NCBI RefSeq assembly: GCF_003074135.1
Contig: NZ_PPDK01000001.1
Span: forward strand, 1,922,001 to 1,986,000
Direction: 5' to 3'
Length of the DNA stretch: 64,000 nt
Origin: Euzebya tangerina
Lineage (GTDB): Bacteria > Actinomycetota > Nitriliruptoria > Euzebyales > Euzebyaceae
Part shown: in pieces, positions 39,931 to 49,917 of the stretch
How positions within the stretch are numbered: position 1 is the first letter of the stretch
How the letters are laid out: every line of letters starts with the position of its first letter
Notes under the pieces: model-generated
Databases searched by the model: none
Seen by the model: the letters and a program-made list of their open reading frames with translations, nothing else
What the model was told of the DNA's origin: nothing
Position numbers and translations under genes: made by a program

Positions 39931-42396
39931 ATGCGTCGTACAACCATCGTCCTGCTCGTCCTGTCCATGCTGCTGGCCGCCGCGCCGGCCATCGCACAGC
40001 CAGCATCGTCCTGGCCCGGCGCGGATGGGCAGCACACGCACGACCGCCGGTCACTCGATGTCGGGCCGACCACGCCCGGCGTCCTTTGGGAGAGCCCGTT
40101 GGCCGATCTCGACGTCGGGCCCGGCCTGACCGTGAGGGGCGTCGGTGGCAGCTTCACCGGTCAGGGCATCCCGATCATCGATGACGGTGTCGGCCACCTC
40201 ATCACGCCGGTCGTCCTAGATGATACCGCCACGACCTTGACCATCGATGACCACGCGCTCGTCGCGCTCAACCAGTCCGACGGCTCGTTGGCCTGGAGCA
40301 CCGATCCCGAGGAGGTGGATGTCCAGCAGGGCTGCACCCCCTGGATCGACGGCGACGGCGATCTGTGGACGCTGGCTGCGCGCTCGGCAGAGATCGGCGA
40401 CCCCCTCCCCAACGTGCTGCCTGTCAGACTCAACAGCCTGGACGGGACCGTGGCAGCCCGGCCGCTGGACGATGTGGCCGAGGAGGATCTCCCTGACACC
40501 CGCCACGGCAGGTGCGAACTGGAGCCCACCATGGTCGGGGGCGACGTGGTGGTGTTCCAGACCCAGAGCTTCGAACAGCCGCTGGTAGCAGTCGACCTGG
40601 CCGCCGAGACGCTGGCATGGACCGTGGACCTGGAGGCGCTGGGCTACGCAGCCGAAGCGCAGTGGGTTCTCGGCTCGGACGACGGCTCCACCGTCCTGGT
40701 CGGCGTCGACACGCCGGATGAGGCGGACAACGAGGTCACCGTCCTCGCGCTGGATGCGGCCGACGGGTCCCTGGTGGACTCTCAGGTCGTGACCGGCGAA
40801 CGCTTCAACACCATCGTGCAGGAGAACACCGTCATCGGCCTGCCGGATGGTGGGATCGTTCTGACCACTGCGCTGCCCAACAGCGGAGGCGCGCTGCAGG
40901 GTCGCCTCATGCGGCTGAGTGCCGACCTCGACGTCGTCTGGGACGTGGCGACGGAGACAGACGAGGATGCTCCGGTCACTGTCGAGACGTTCGGCTCCCT
41001 GGCACTCGGAGGTGCCTCGGAGGAGTTGGTGATCGGCTGGGACGCCTCCACCGTCGCAACGACAGTGAGCGCGGTCTCGATCGATGACGGCGCATCGGTC
41101 TGGGAGGTCGACCCCGCCGGTCTTGAGTCGGTCCCATCTATCACGGTCGACGCCGACGGCCGGGCGTACGTCGCACTCGCCGCGGATGCCGACCACGACC
41201 ATCGCCTGCAGGTCATCAGCCCCGATGGCGCCCCCGGCTTCGCTGTGGCCTCTGGCGCCCTGTCGACCGAGGAGACCATTGCAGCCATGGGCCCAGTCGT
41301 CGACGGAACGCTCTTCGCTGCCACGGGAACCGCTGAGGACGCCGTCTTCGTCGCCTTCGACAACTCTGGCGAGCCCACGTCACCGGTCGACCCGCCGACA
41401 TCGGTCGATCCGACTGATCCTGAGTCGCTGCTGCCCCCTGGCATCACCCGACCCGCCAGCTCCTCCGACGACCCCCGCCAAGTCGCGATCGACCTGTGCC
41501 AGTACCTGAACCCGGAGGAGGGATCCGCGCGGGCCGTGGTCCTGGCCCAGGACGTGATCTTCGCCGACGCCCTGGCCGGGTCGCCCCTGGCAGGCGACGA
41601 CGGGTGCGTGCTGTTCACCGGCCGTGCACCCGAGACGCTCGACCCTCGGACAGCCGCTGAGATCGACCGAGCCCTCCCGCCGGGTGGAACCGTCTACCTG
41701 CTCGGCGGTACGGCTGCGGTTGCGCCAGCGGTGGAGAGCGAGTTGCTGACAGACGGCTACGACGTCCGTCGACTCGCGGGACAGGGTCGCGTCCAGACGG
41801 CCATCGCGATCGCCGGTGAGGTAGTCAGGGAGGTCAACCCTGCCGCCACCACGGTGATGCTCGCCTTCGAGGGCAACTGGCCGGATGCCGTCACCGGCGG
41901 TGCCTACGGTGCCGAGGCCGGCATTCCAATCCTGCTGACCGCAACCGACGAGCTCTCACTCGACACCCGGATGGCGCTTGCGTCCTTCGAGTTCGGGGAG
42001 GTAATCCTCCTGGGCAGCGACGTCGTTGTAAGCGAGGAGGTGCAGGCCAGCATCGGACTGCCGACCTCACGGGCCGGCGGGGTCAACCGCATGGCGACGG
42101 CGACGGATATCGCGGGTGAGCTGTGGCAGATCAGGTCCGGCATCACCGAGGACCGGTTCCTGCTTGTCAACCTGGAGGCGGCCAACGCCTGGACGCTCGC
42201 CTTGGCGGCGGCACCGTTGTCAGCTCGGGCCGACGCACCCCAGCTGGGTGTTGGCAACACCTTCTACCCGACCGAGACCAGCACCTTCCTCCGCAACCAG
42301 GGGTTCCCGGACCTGCCGTCCATCGGCTTGATCGGTGGCGTGGCCTTCATCGGCGAGGACATCGAGGCTGAGATCGGTGCATCCATCGAGCCGTAG
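39931..42396 (+). CDS. Secreted PQQ-like repeat protein with three CWB2 repeats (paralogue B)
   Basis: The 821-residue product has the same plan as its neighbour: signal peptide (RRTTIVLLVLSMLLAAAPAIAQ), PQQ-like strands (LVALNQSDGSLAWSTD, VSIDDGASVWEVD), a Pro/Thr/Ser-rich linker (SGEPTSPVDPPTSVDP, about 480-500) that paralogue A lacks, then three CWB2 repeats ending AFIGEDIEAEIGASIEP. RAGGVNRMATA and NLEA-NAWT-LALAAAPLSAR are shared word for word. The pair is a tandem duplication with clear divergence in the propeller, which hints at different ligands. Position between prs and rplY interrupts the usual block. Confidence 0.88.
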   Translation: MRRTTIVLLVLSMLLAAAPAIAQPASSWPGADGQHTHDRRSLDVGPTTPGVLWESPLADLDVGPGLTVRGVGGSFTGQGIPIIDDGVGHLITPVVLDDTATTLTIDDHALVALNQSDGSLAWSTDPEEVDVQQGCTPWIDGDGDLWTLAARSAEIGDPLPNVLPVRLNSLDGTVAARPLDDVAEEDLPDTRHGRCELEPTMVGGDVVVFQTQSFEQPLVAVDLAAETLAWTVDLEALGYAAEAQWVLGSDDGSTVLVGVDTPDEADNEVTVLALDAADGSLVDSQVVTGERFNTIVQENTVIGLPDGGIVLTTALPNSGGALQGRLMRLSADLDVVWDVATETDEDAPVTVETFGSLALGGASEELVIGWDASTVATTVSAVSIDDGASVWEVDPAGLESVPSITVDADGRAYVALAADADHDHRLQVISPDGAPGFAVASGALSTEETIAAMGPVVDGTLFAATGTAEDAVFVAFDNSGEPTSPVDPPTSVDPTDPESLLPPGITRPASSSDDPRQVAIDLCQYLNPEEGSARAVVLAQDVIFADALAGSPLAGDDGCVLFTGRAPETLDPRTAAEIDRALPPGGTVYLLGGTAAVAPAVESELLTDGYDVRRLAGQGRVQTAIAIAGEVVREVNPAATTVMLAFEGNWPDAVTGGAYGAEAGIPILLTATDELSLDTRMALASFEFGEVILLGSDVVVSEEVQASIGLPTSRAGGVNRMATATDIAGELWQIRSGITEDRFLLVNLEAANAWTLALAAAPLSARADAPQLGVGNTFYPTETSTFLRNQGFPDLPSIGLIGGVAFIGEDIEAEIGASIEP

Positions 42397-42561
42397 CTCG
42401 TGATCGCGTTGCCGGCCGTCGTGGCACAAGGCGACCGGTCGCGGCTACACTCGCACGCCCCCGGTGGCGAGCGGACGACTTCTCTGCGCCCACACCGGGG
42501 TATCTCCCTGCCCCGCCCCAGTGGCCGGTGGCGCGCCCCGAACTTCCAAGGAGTACCCCCG

Positions 42562-43221
42562 ATGGCCGACCAGATCGTGATCTCTGCTGAGCCCCGCCCC
42601 GGCGACGGCAAGGGAGAGGCCCGCGCCCTGCGTGCCGAAGGTCGTGTCCCCGCCGTCACGTACGGCGCCGACGTCGAGAACCAGCCCATCCACGTGGATG
42701 CCCGTGAGCTTCGCGCCGCCCTGTCGACCGAGGCCGGGGAGAACGCGGTCATCGACGTCAAGGTGGGCGACACCAGCCACCTGGCCCTGCCCCGCGAGAT
42801 CCACCGCCACCCGGTCCGTCGAGACATCCTCCACCTCGACTTCGTGGCCATCAACCGAAACGTCAAGGTGACCGTCGACGTGCCGTTGGTCGTCGAAGGC
42901 GACGCGCCCGAGGGGTCGATCGTCAGCCAGCCGCTGAACACCCTCTCCATCGAGGTGCTGCCACTGGAGGTACCGGGCAACATCACGGTCTCGATCTCCG
43001 GGCTGGAGATCGGCGACGTCATCCGGGTCGGCGAGATCACCGTCCCCGACGGCGTCGACCTGCTCGATGACCCCGAGCGGACTGCAGTGTCCATCACGCT
43101 GCCGGACACCGAGCCGGTGGACGAGGCCGCGGAGGACGAGCTCGACGGTGAGGTCGAGGGTGAGGCGGTAGAGGCTGAGGACGGTGCTGAGGAAGCTCCT
43201 GCGGAGGGCGACGCCGAGTAG
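42562..43221 (+). CDS. rplY: 50S ribosomal protein L25 / Ctc family
   Basis: A 219-residue L25/TL5/Ctc protein that binds 5S rRNA. The start ATG 42562 follows AAGGAG. The N-terminal L25 domain (about 1-90) has GDGKGEARALRAEGRVPAV and HPVRRDILHLDFV; the C-terminal beta domain (about 95-185) and a long acidic Glu/Asp/Ala tail follow, the usual Ctc layout in actinobacteria. Open frame upstream to 42400 is not coding. It opens the rplY-pth-mfd run. Confidence 0.95.
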   Translation: MADQIVISAEPRPGDGKGEARALRAEGRVPAVTYGADVENQPIHVDARELRAALSTEAGENAVIDVKVGDTSHLALPREIHRHPVRRDILHLDFVAINRNVKVTVDVPLVVEGDAPEGSIVSQPLNTLSIEVLPLEVPGNITVSISGLEIGDVIRVGEITVPDGVDLLDDPERTAVSITLPDTEPVDEAAEDELDGEVEGEAVEAEDGAEEAPAEGDAE

Positions 43222-43249
43222 CGTCGACGACGCACCTGACGGGTCGGAC

Positions 43250-43825
43250 ATGGATCGCTGGCTGGCGGTCGGTCTGACGAACCCGGAGGGCGAGTACGGC
43301 GGCACCCGCCACAACATCGGTGCTGACGTCATCCGGGCGTTGGCCGCACGTCAGTCGACCGACCTCAAGCCCCACAAGGCCCAGGCGCTGGTCGCCGACA
43401 CGTGGGACCGGCCCGGTGGGACCCCGCTCACCCTCGCGGTGCCGTTCGGCTACATGAACAACTCCGGAGGCCCCGTCCAGCAGCTCGTCCGCTTCTACAA
43501 GATGCCGACCGAGCGCGTGATCGTTGTCGCCGACGAACTCGATCTGGAACCAGGTGTGCTCAAGCTGAAGCGTGGAGGGACCAGCGGGCACAACGGCTTC
43601 CGCGACGTCAAGAACAAGCTGGGCGCTGACGACTACATCCGCCTCCGCTTCGGCATCGGGCGTCCGCCCGGACAGATGCCAGGCGCCAAGTACGTCTTGG
43701 GCCGGTTCAGCACCAGCGAACGCGCCGAGGTCATCGATGTCGCCGTCGAGGAGGCGGCCGACACGATCCTCCGCATCGTCGGTGACGGCTTCGATGCGGC
43801 GCAGAACCGGCTGCACACCACATGA
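43250..43825 (+). CDS. pth: Peptidyl-tRNA hydrolase
   Basis: A 191-residue enzyme releasing tRNA from stalled peptidyl-tRNA. Signature TRHNIG (catalytic His) follows the N-terminal WLAVGLTNPEGEY; GGPVQQLVRFYK and GTSGHNGFRDVK are other family marks. ATG 43250 puts the family start in register. A GTG at 43184 would add 22 residues and overlap rplY by 38 bases; a real coupling signal there is possible. The stop overlaps the mfd ATG. Confidence 0.95.
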   Translation: MDRWLAVGLTNPEGEYGGTRHNIGADVIRALAARQSTDLKPHKAQALVADTWDRPGGTPLTLAVPFGYMNNSGGPVQQLVRFYKMPTERVIVVADELDLEPGVLKLKRGGTSGHNGFRDVKNKLGADDYIRLRFGIGRPPGQMPGAKYVLGRFSTSERAEVIDVAVEEAADTILRIVGDGFDAAQNRLHTT

Positions 43826-46800
43826 CCGGGCTTCACGGCTCGGGTGGAGCGACCACCAGCACCGACGTCGCCGAACACGCCGATCCGGTGATCGATCGGC
43901 CTGCCGGCCAGCCGTGGCAGCCCTCCGGTCCGCTCGCCGGGCTGCTCACGCGCACGACGGAGGACCTCGACGATCTCTCCCTGTCGACCGACGCGATGGT
44001 CTCGCCCACGCTGCGCCCGTTCGTCCTGGCTCAGCTCGCGCGGCGCCGCCCGCTGCTTGCCGTCACGCCGACGCTGAAGGACGCGGAGGCACTGGCGGAC
44101 GACCTGGCGGCATTCATCGGCACTGCGGCTGTTGAGGTCTTCCCGCCCTGGGAGACGCTCCCCCACGAACGACTCTCGCCGCAGCCCTCAACTGTCGGAC
44201 GTCGGCTGCGGGTCCTCGACCGCCTGCAACACGAGACGGCCGCTGCGACTGACCAGCAGCTCCGCGTCGTCATCGCGCCCGTCCGGGCGGTCCTCCAACC
44301 CATGGATCCCCGCCTGGTCGAGCGGCACCCGCTCCGGATATCCACTGCAGGCATCGAGGCCGCCACCTCCGAGGCCCCGAGCACCGGCGACGACGAGCCC
44401 CTCGGGCTGACCGGTCTGGTCGACCAGCTGGCCAACCTGGGCTACGTCCGCAGCTCGATGGTCACCGAGCGCGGCGAGTTCGCCCAACGCGGTGGACTGA
44501 TCGACGTGTTCCCCACCACGGAGGACCACCCCGTCCGCGTCGAGTTCTGGGGCGACGACGTCGACGAGCTGCGGGCCTTCTCCACCGCCGATCAGCGGGC
44601 GCTGGAGCCCGTCGAGTCCGTCACGATCCATGCCGCCCGCGAACTGGTGCTGGACGCCGAGACGGTCGGGACGGCCCAGGCGCTGGCCGAGCAGGTCCCG
44701 GCGCTGGCCGACCAGCTGCAGATGCTGGCCGACGGGGTGGCCTTCGAGGGCATCGAGGGGCTCGTCACCGCCATCCATCCGACACCCGCCCACCTGCCGT
44801 CGCTCATGCCCGACGGCACCGGGCTGGCCCTGATCGACCCCGTCCAGTCCGCGGATCGGGCCGAGCAACTGGTCGCTCAGGCGTCAGAGCTCATGATCGC
44901 CGACTGGGCGTCGCTGGTCGAGCAGGTCGGCCACGCGGCCGAACCGGTCCAGATGTCCGAGCCAGGTGCCGGGTCGCCCACGACCGGGCCGCCCACGACA
45001 GGGCCGCCCGCGACCGCACCACGAGCTGGCTTCGCCCACCTCGACGAGGTCATCGCGGAGGTCGAGGGTGCCGGCGGGAAGCTCTGGCGGCTGACCCCGT
45101 TCTCGAGCGCCGACACCTTCGTCGAACTGAAGGCGCGCCCCTGGGACACCTTCAAGGGTGACGTCGTCTCGGCAGCGCAGACCGTCAGGCGGTACCTGAA
45201 GCCGAGCGGCGACGACGACCCGCCGATGACCGTGGTGCTCACCACACCCGGCCCTGGGCCCGCACAGCGGTTGGCCGAGGTGCTGCGGGCCGAGGGGGTT
45301 CCGGTCGATGTCGATGACCCCCGCACACGAATCGCCACGCAGCCGGATGGCCGGGCTCACATCCGCGAGTCATCGCTGCGGACGGGTTTCGTGGCGCCGG
45401 AGCTCGGCATCTGCCTGCTGGGTGAGTTCGACATCTTCGGGCCGCGCCGCCACCGTGCCGGCCGGCGTCTGAAGAGCCGACGGCTTGCCGCCCAGACCGT
45501 CGTCGACCTGGAGCCGGGCGACCCGATCGTCCACTCGACGCACGGCGTCGGCACCTACGTCGGCATGGTCACCCGTGAGTTGCGCGGCACCACCACACTC
45601 GGGGGCGGCACCGCCGGAACGGTGACCCGGGACTACGTCATCGTGGAGTACGCCGGCGAGGACCGGCTGTTCGTCCCCTCCGACCAGGTCGACACACTGG
45701 CCAAGTACGTGGGCGGCGAGGAGCCCAAGGTCATGCGCATGGGGGGCGCCGACTGGGAACGGGCCAAGGGCAAGGTGAAGGCCGCCGTTGCCGAGATGGC
45801 CGGTGAGCTGATCCGCCTCTACCAGGCTCGGATGCACGCACCGGGGCACGCCTTCAGTCCCGACACGACCTGGCAGACCGAGCTCGAGCAGGCCTTCGCC
45901 TACCCGGAGACCCCGGACCAACTCGAAGCCATCGACGCCGTGAAGCAGGACATGGAGGCGCCGGTCCCCATGGACCGCCTGATCTGCGGCGACGTCGGAT
46001 TCGGCAAGACCGAGGTCGCGGTGCGGGCTGCCGCCAAGTGCATCTTCGACGGCAAGCAGTGTGCCGTCCTCGTCCCGACCACCCTCCTGGCCCAGCAGCA
46101 CGGCGAGACCTTCACCGAACGGTTCAGCGGATTTCCGGTCACCATCGCAGTCTTGTCCCGCTTCGCCTCCGACGCCGAGCAAGCCAAGATCCTCGACGGC
46201 CTCGCTGCCGGCACCGTCGACCTGGTCATCGGCACCCACCGACTGCTCAGCAAGGACATCCGCTTCAAGGACCTCGGACTGCTCGTCGTTGACGAGGAAC
46301 AGCGCTTCGGCGTCAGCCACAAGGAGCGCCTGAAGCAGATGAAGACGTCCGTCGACGTCCTGACGATGTCAGCGACCCCCATCCCACGGACGATGGAGAT
46401 GGCCATTGCCGGCATCAGGGACCTGTCCACCATCGAGACCGCTCCCGAGGAACGGCAGCCGGTCGTCACCCAGGTCGCCGCCCTGGACGAGAACCTGGCG
46501 GCCCTCGCCATCCGACGCGAGTTGCTCCGCGAGGGACAGGTCTTCTGGCTCCACAACTCCGTCCGCACGATCGATGCCGCCGCGGAGGCCATCCGCGAGC
46601 TCGTGCCCGACGCGAAGATCGGGATCGGCCACGGACAGATGGCGGAGGGGCAGCTCGAGAAGGTGATGCTCGACTTCTGGCATCGCGAGTTCGACGTGCT
46701 GGTGTCGACGACGATCATCGAGTCCGGGCTGGACATCCCGAACGCCAACACCCTCATCGTGGAGCGGGCCGACATGTTCGGGTTGGCCCAGCTCTACCAG

Positions 46801-47538
46801 CTCCGTGGGCGTGTCGGCCGGTCGCGCAACCGCGGGTACGCCTACCTCTTCTATCCCGAGGACTCCCGGCTGACCGAGGAGGCCTACAAGCGGCTCGAGT
46901 CCATCTCAACCCACACCCAGCTGGGATCGGGGATGTCGATCGCGCTGAAGGACCTCGAGATCCGTGGGGCCGGCTCGATGCTCGGTGCCGACCAGTCGGG
47001 CCAGGTCGCCAGCGTCGGGTTCGAGGCCTACAGCCAGTTGATGGCCGACGCGGTCACCGAGCTGACCCAGGGCACACCGGCCGAGCCGGAGCCCGAGATC
47101 AAGGTCGACCTGCCGATCGACGCGCACCTCCCGAAGGACTACATCGCCGCGGAGGGTCTGCGCCTGGAGGCCTATCGAACCATCGCAGCGGTGCGGGACG
47201 CCCGTGGCGTCGCGGCCGCCCGGGAGGAACTCGTGGACCGCTACGGGCCGCTGCCGCCCGCCGCCGAGCGCCTGATGACGGTCGCCGCCCTGAAGGCCGC
47301 GCTGCGGCGCTTCGGCGTGGAGGAGGTCTCCACGACTCCGCGACGCACGATCCGGATCAGTCCCGTCAAGCTGTCGGACAGCCAGGAGGTCCGTCTGCGT
47401 CGAACCGACCGCTCAGCCTCGTACAACGCCGCCGCGGCACACGTGGAGCTCCAGATGCCCGGGAAGACGGGGGACGGCGGCGGCGACCTCATCGGCTGGT
47501 TGGCCGGGCGGGTGAAGCACGTCCTCGCTGGCAAGTAG
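43822..47538 (+). CDS. mfd: Transcription-repair coupling factor Mfd
   Basis: At 1238 residues this is a full-length Mfd. The N-terminal UvrB-homology region (about 30-400) is followed by the RNA polymerase interacting domain, starting PGDPIVHSTHGVGTYVGM (about 560-640), and a RecG-like translocase with Walker A GDVGFGKTEVA and DEEQRFG, ending in the TRCF C-terminal domain. It releases stalled RNA polymerase and recruits UvrA. Its start overlaps pth by four bases. Repeat-like PTTGPPTTGPPATAP (about 390-404) is a flexible linker. Confidence 0.97.
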   Translation: MTGLHGSGGATTSTDVAEHADPVIDRPAGQPWQPSGPLAGLLTRTTEDLDDLSLSTDAMVSPTLRPFVLAQLARRRPLLAVTPTLKDAEALADDLAAFIGTAAVEVFPPWETLPHERLSPQPSTVGRRLRVLDRLQHETAAATDQQLRVVIAPVRAVLQPMDPRLVERHPLRISTAGIEAATSEAPSTGDDEPLGLTGLVDQLANLGYVRSSMVTERGEFAQRGGLIDVFPTTEDHPVRVEFWGDDVDELRAFSTADQRALEPVESVTIHAARELVLDAETVGTAQALAEQVPALADQLQMLADGVAFEGIEGLVTAIHPTPAHLPSLMPDGTGLALIDPVQSADRAEQLVAQASELMIADWASLVEQVGHAAEPVQMSEPGAGSPTTGPPTTGPPATAPRAGFAHLDEVIAEVEGAGGKLWRLTPFSSADTFVELKARPWDTFKGDVVSAAQTVRRYLKPSGDDDPPMTVVLTTPGPGPAQRLAEVLRAEGVPVDVDDPRTRIATQPDGRAHIRESSLRTGFVAPELGICLLGEFDIFGPRRHRAGRRLKSRRLAAQTVVDLEPGDPIVHSTHGVGTYVGMVTRELRGTTTLGGGTAGTVTRDYVIVEYAGEDRLFVPSDQVDTLAKYVGGEEPKVMRMGGADWERAKGKVKAAVAEMAGELIRLYQARMHAPGHAFSPDTTWQTELEQAFAYPETPDQLEAIDAVKQDMEAPVPMDRLICGDVGFGKTEVAVRAAAKCIFDGKQCAVLVPTTLLAQQHGETFTERFSGFPVTIAVLSRFASDAEQAKILDGLAAGTVDLVIGTHRLLSKDIRFKDLGLLVVDEEQRFGVSHKERLKQMKTSVDVLTMSATPIPRTMEMAIAGIRDLSTIETAPEERQPVVTQVAALDENLAALAIRRELLREGQVFWLHNSVRTIDAAAEAIRELVPDAKIGIGHGQMAEGQLEKVMLDFWHREFDVLVSTTIIESGLDIPNANTLIVERADMFGLAQLYQLRGRVGRSRNRGYAYLFYPEDSRLTEEAYKRLESISTHTQLGSGMSIALKDLEIRGAGSMLGADQSGQVASVGFEAYSQLMADAVTELTQGTPAEPEPEIKVDLPIDAHLPKDYIAAEGLRLEAYRTIAAVRDARGVAAAREELVDRYGPLPPAAERLMTVAALKAALRRFGVEEVSTTPRRTIRISPVKLSDSQEVRLRRTDRSASYNAAAAHVELQMPGKTGDGGGDLIGWLAGRVKHVLAGK

Positions 47539-47571
47539 CCGTCACCGCCGACAAGTAACGTAAGGACCCTC

Positions 47572-48603
47572 ATGACACGTCGACTCGTTCTCCTCGCGCT
47601 GGTCGCTCTGCTCGCCACAGCCTGCGGGCAGGCCCTGAGTGATCCGGGTGCGGCAGCGGTCGTCGGCGACGACACCATCTCGATCGCCGAGGTGGAGGAG
47701 CTGGCAGCCCCGCTGGCCGGTCAGATCAATCCGCAGACCGGCGCACCGGGCGGGCTCGACGAAGCCGCGACCCAGGCCCTCGGCGAGCTCAGCCTCTTCA
47801 CCGTCCTCAATCAGGAACTCGAGGCCATCGGCGGGCAGCCGGTGACCGACGACGCGGTCGACGCCTCCATCGACGAGGCCATCGAGGCCGTCGGGGGAGA
47901 GGACGCCTTCCAGGCACAGCTCGACGAGCAGGGCATCACCGACGCGCGGCTGCGGCTGGATCAGTCCTTCACCCTCCTGCTCGACAACATGACCGACGTC
48001 GTCGCTGGTGACGAGGAGATCTCCGAGGAGCAGATCCAGCAGGCATACGAGACCCAGTTCGGTGCGCCGGAGGTGTCCCACATCCTCGTGGAGACCGAAG
48101 CGGAGGCCAACGAGGTCCTCGATCGACTGGACGACGGTGAGTCCTTCGCCGACGTGGCAACCGAGGTCTCGCTCGATCCAGGCAGTGCGGCCAACGGCGG
48201 CTCGCTGGGCCCGCTCCAACCAGGAGCCTTCGTCCCCGAGTTCGAGGAGGCTGCGCTCGCCCTCTCGCCCGGCGAGGTGAGCCAACCGGTGCAGACCCAG
48301 TTCGGGTTCCACATCATCACGGTCGGCGACGTCCCGCCGCTCACCGACGACGTCCGTGAGGTGATCGTCGATCAGCTGCAGCAGCAGCAGTCACAGCTCG
48401 CCATCCAGACCGTCATCCAGACGGCGCTGGAGGAGGCCGACGTGCAGGTCAACCCTCGCTTCGGCCGCTGGGAGCCGGTACTCGGCCCGCAGGGGCTGTC
48501 CCAGATCATCGCTGCCGGGGAACCGCTCGGGGATCTGGTTCCGGCCGCGTCGGCTGACCTGCAACTCGAGCAGGCACCGCCTCCGCCGCCCGACGGCGAG
48601 TAG
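47572..48603 (+). CDS. Parvulin-type peptidyl-prolyl isomerase lipoprotein
   Basis: The 343-residue protein has a lipoprotein signal peptide with Cys18 (LLATACG). Residues about 166-252 are a parvulin rotamase domain (VSHILVETEAEANEVLDRL to QTQFGFHIITV), and the flanks are SurA/PrsA-like helices. It should fold or quality-control secreted proteins on the outer face of the membrane. It follows mfd by 33 bases. Secreted clients encoded nearby (CWB2 proteins) are plausible. Confidence 0.92.
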   Translation: MTRRLVLLALVALLATACGQALSDPGAAAVVGDDTISIAEVEELAAPLAGQINPQTGAPGGLDEAATQALGELSLFTVLNQELEAIGGQPVTDDAVDASIDEAIEAVGGEDAFQAQLDEQGITDARLRLDQSFTLLLDNMTDVVAGDEEISEEQIQQAYETQFGAPEVSHILVETEAEANEVLDRLDDGESFADVATEVSLDPGSAANGGSLGPLQPGAFVPEFEEAALALSPGEVSQPVQTQFGFHIITVGDVPPLTDDVREVIVDQLQQQQSQLAIQTVIQTALEEADVQVNPRFGRWEPVLGPQGLSQIIAAGEPLGDLVPAASADLQLEQAPPPPPDGE

Positions 48604-48619
48604 CCGACGGCACTGACTG

Positions 48620-49777
48620 ATGAGTGACGTGGCAGGCCAACGGCTGCTGCTGGTCGACACGGTCGATCAGCTCCCGGGGCTCCTTCCCTGGCATGCGTTC
48701 GTGGCGTTGCGTGGCTGCGACCTGATTCTCCTGGGCACGGCCGATCATCCCATGGCGAGCCACCTCGACATGGCCGAGGAGCGCTACGAGATCGTCCCTG
48801 CCGACGTCGGGGAGCAGGCGGTCGGACGTGCGGACCTGCTCGGTGGCCTCTCCCTGGCCGACAAGGCTCGCGCCACCTGGGTCGTGGAACGGATCACGGC
48901 GACCGGCGCGGTGGCCTACATCTTCGGGCCCGACGACACCGATGCGTTCACCCGAAGCCTGGGCATGGAGGCGGCTCGAGAGGGCATCGAGGTCGAGGTG
49001 GTGTACTTCGGCGTGGCACCGAAGGGGGTCAAGCTGCTGGATCTGGTCGGCGTCGAGGAGCGGCTGCTGGCGCCCGGCGGGTGCCCCTGGGACGCCGAGC
49101 AGACGCATGCGACGCTGGCCAAGTACGCCATCGAGGAGGCCCACGAGCTGGCCGACGCCATCGCCATCGATGATCCAGCTGCCATCGCCGAGGAGTTGGG
49201 CGATGTGCTGCTGCAGGTCGTGTTCCACGCCGAGATGGCTGAGACCTTCGACATCGACGCCGTGGCGGCCGGGATCACCGAGAAGCTGGTCCGGCGCCAC
49301 CCGCACGTGTTCGGTCGGGACGGGGACGCCTACACCTCGGCCGACGACGCCGGACAGGTCCAGTCCAACTGGGACGCCATCAAGGCGGCGGAGAAGCCTG
49401 ACCGAACCGGCCCCTTCGACGGTGTGCCCAGTGGCCTGCCGGCGATGGCTCTGGCGGCCAAGGTCCAATCCAAGGCCGAGCGTTTGGGGTTCGTCTGGGA
49501 GGACGAGGCGGCGGCCGCCGAGAAGGTGGCCGAGGAGCTCGGTGAGGTGCTCGACGCGCGAGACGCCGAGGAGACACGTGAGGAGATCGGCGACCTGCTG
49601 CTGGCCGCGGTCAGCTTGGCGCGAGCCTCAGGCGTGGACCCGGAGGATGCTCTGCGCCGGCGGATCGCCCGCTTCCGCTCGCGGTTCGAGGCAGTGGTCG
49701 AGGGTCTGGACGCCGACGAGGTCGCGGCGCTGACCCCGGAGGCGTGGCGGGCGCGCTGGGCCGCGACGGCGGAGTAG
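48620..49777 (+). CDS. mazG: MazG nucleoside triphosphate pyrophosphohydrolase with extra N-terminal domain
   Basis: The C-terminal two-thirds is MazG: GGCPWDAEQTHATLAKYAIEEAHEL (about 152-176) and EELGDVLLQVVFHAEMAE (about 192-209), plus the second MazG-like repeat (EELGEVLDARDAEETREEIGDLLLA). It degrades non-canonical NTPs. The first about 150 residues resemble a degenerate tetrapyrrole-methylase/YabN-like domain. Length 385 exceeds E. coli MazG (263). It follows the isomerase gene by 16 bases. Confidence 0.92.
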   Translation: MSDVAGQRLLLVDTVDQLPGLLPWHAFVALRGCDLILLGTADHPMASHLDMAEERYEIVPADVGEQAVGRADLLGGLSLADKARATWVVERITATGAVAYIFGPDDTDAFTRSLGMEAAREGIEVEVVYFGVAPKGVKLLDLVGVEERLLAPGGCPWDAEQTHATLAKYAIEEAHELADAIAIDDPAAIAEELGDVLLQVVFHAEMAETFDIDAVAAGITEKLVRRHPHVFGRDGDAYTSADDAGQVQSNWDAIKAAEKPDRTGPFDGVPSGLPAMALAAKVQSKAERLGFVWEDEAAAAEKVAEELGEVLDARDAEETREEIGDLLLAAVSLARASGVDPEDALRRRIARFRSRFEAVVEGLDADEVAALTPEAWRARWAATAE

Positions 49778-49879
49778 GCCCGACCCTGGCAGCGTGATGC
49801 CAGCCGACACGATCGTGCGGATTCGGCTGCCTATGACGGTTGGGCCCCGATCGTGACATCTGAACGGGATCATCTTGCC

Positions 49880-49909
49880 TTGACCCCACGAGGAGCTCTA
49901 CGGTACGCA
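49880..49909 (+). promoter_or_regulatory. Candidate promoter of the LacI-family gene
   Basis: TTGACC at 49880-49885 and TACGCA at 49904-49909 are spaced by 18 bases. The operator-like site starts nine bases after the -10, so a bound repressor would cover the start region. Prediction only. Confidence 0.5.
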
Positions 49910-49917
49910 ACTGTCTC

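Noticed and set aside
38437-40041. A 534-residue minus-strand open frame across the two CWB2 genes
   Set aside because: It is a mirror frame of strongly supported secreted proteins with no own ribosome site or motifs.
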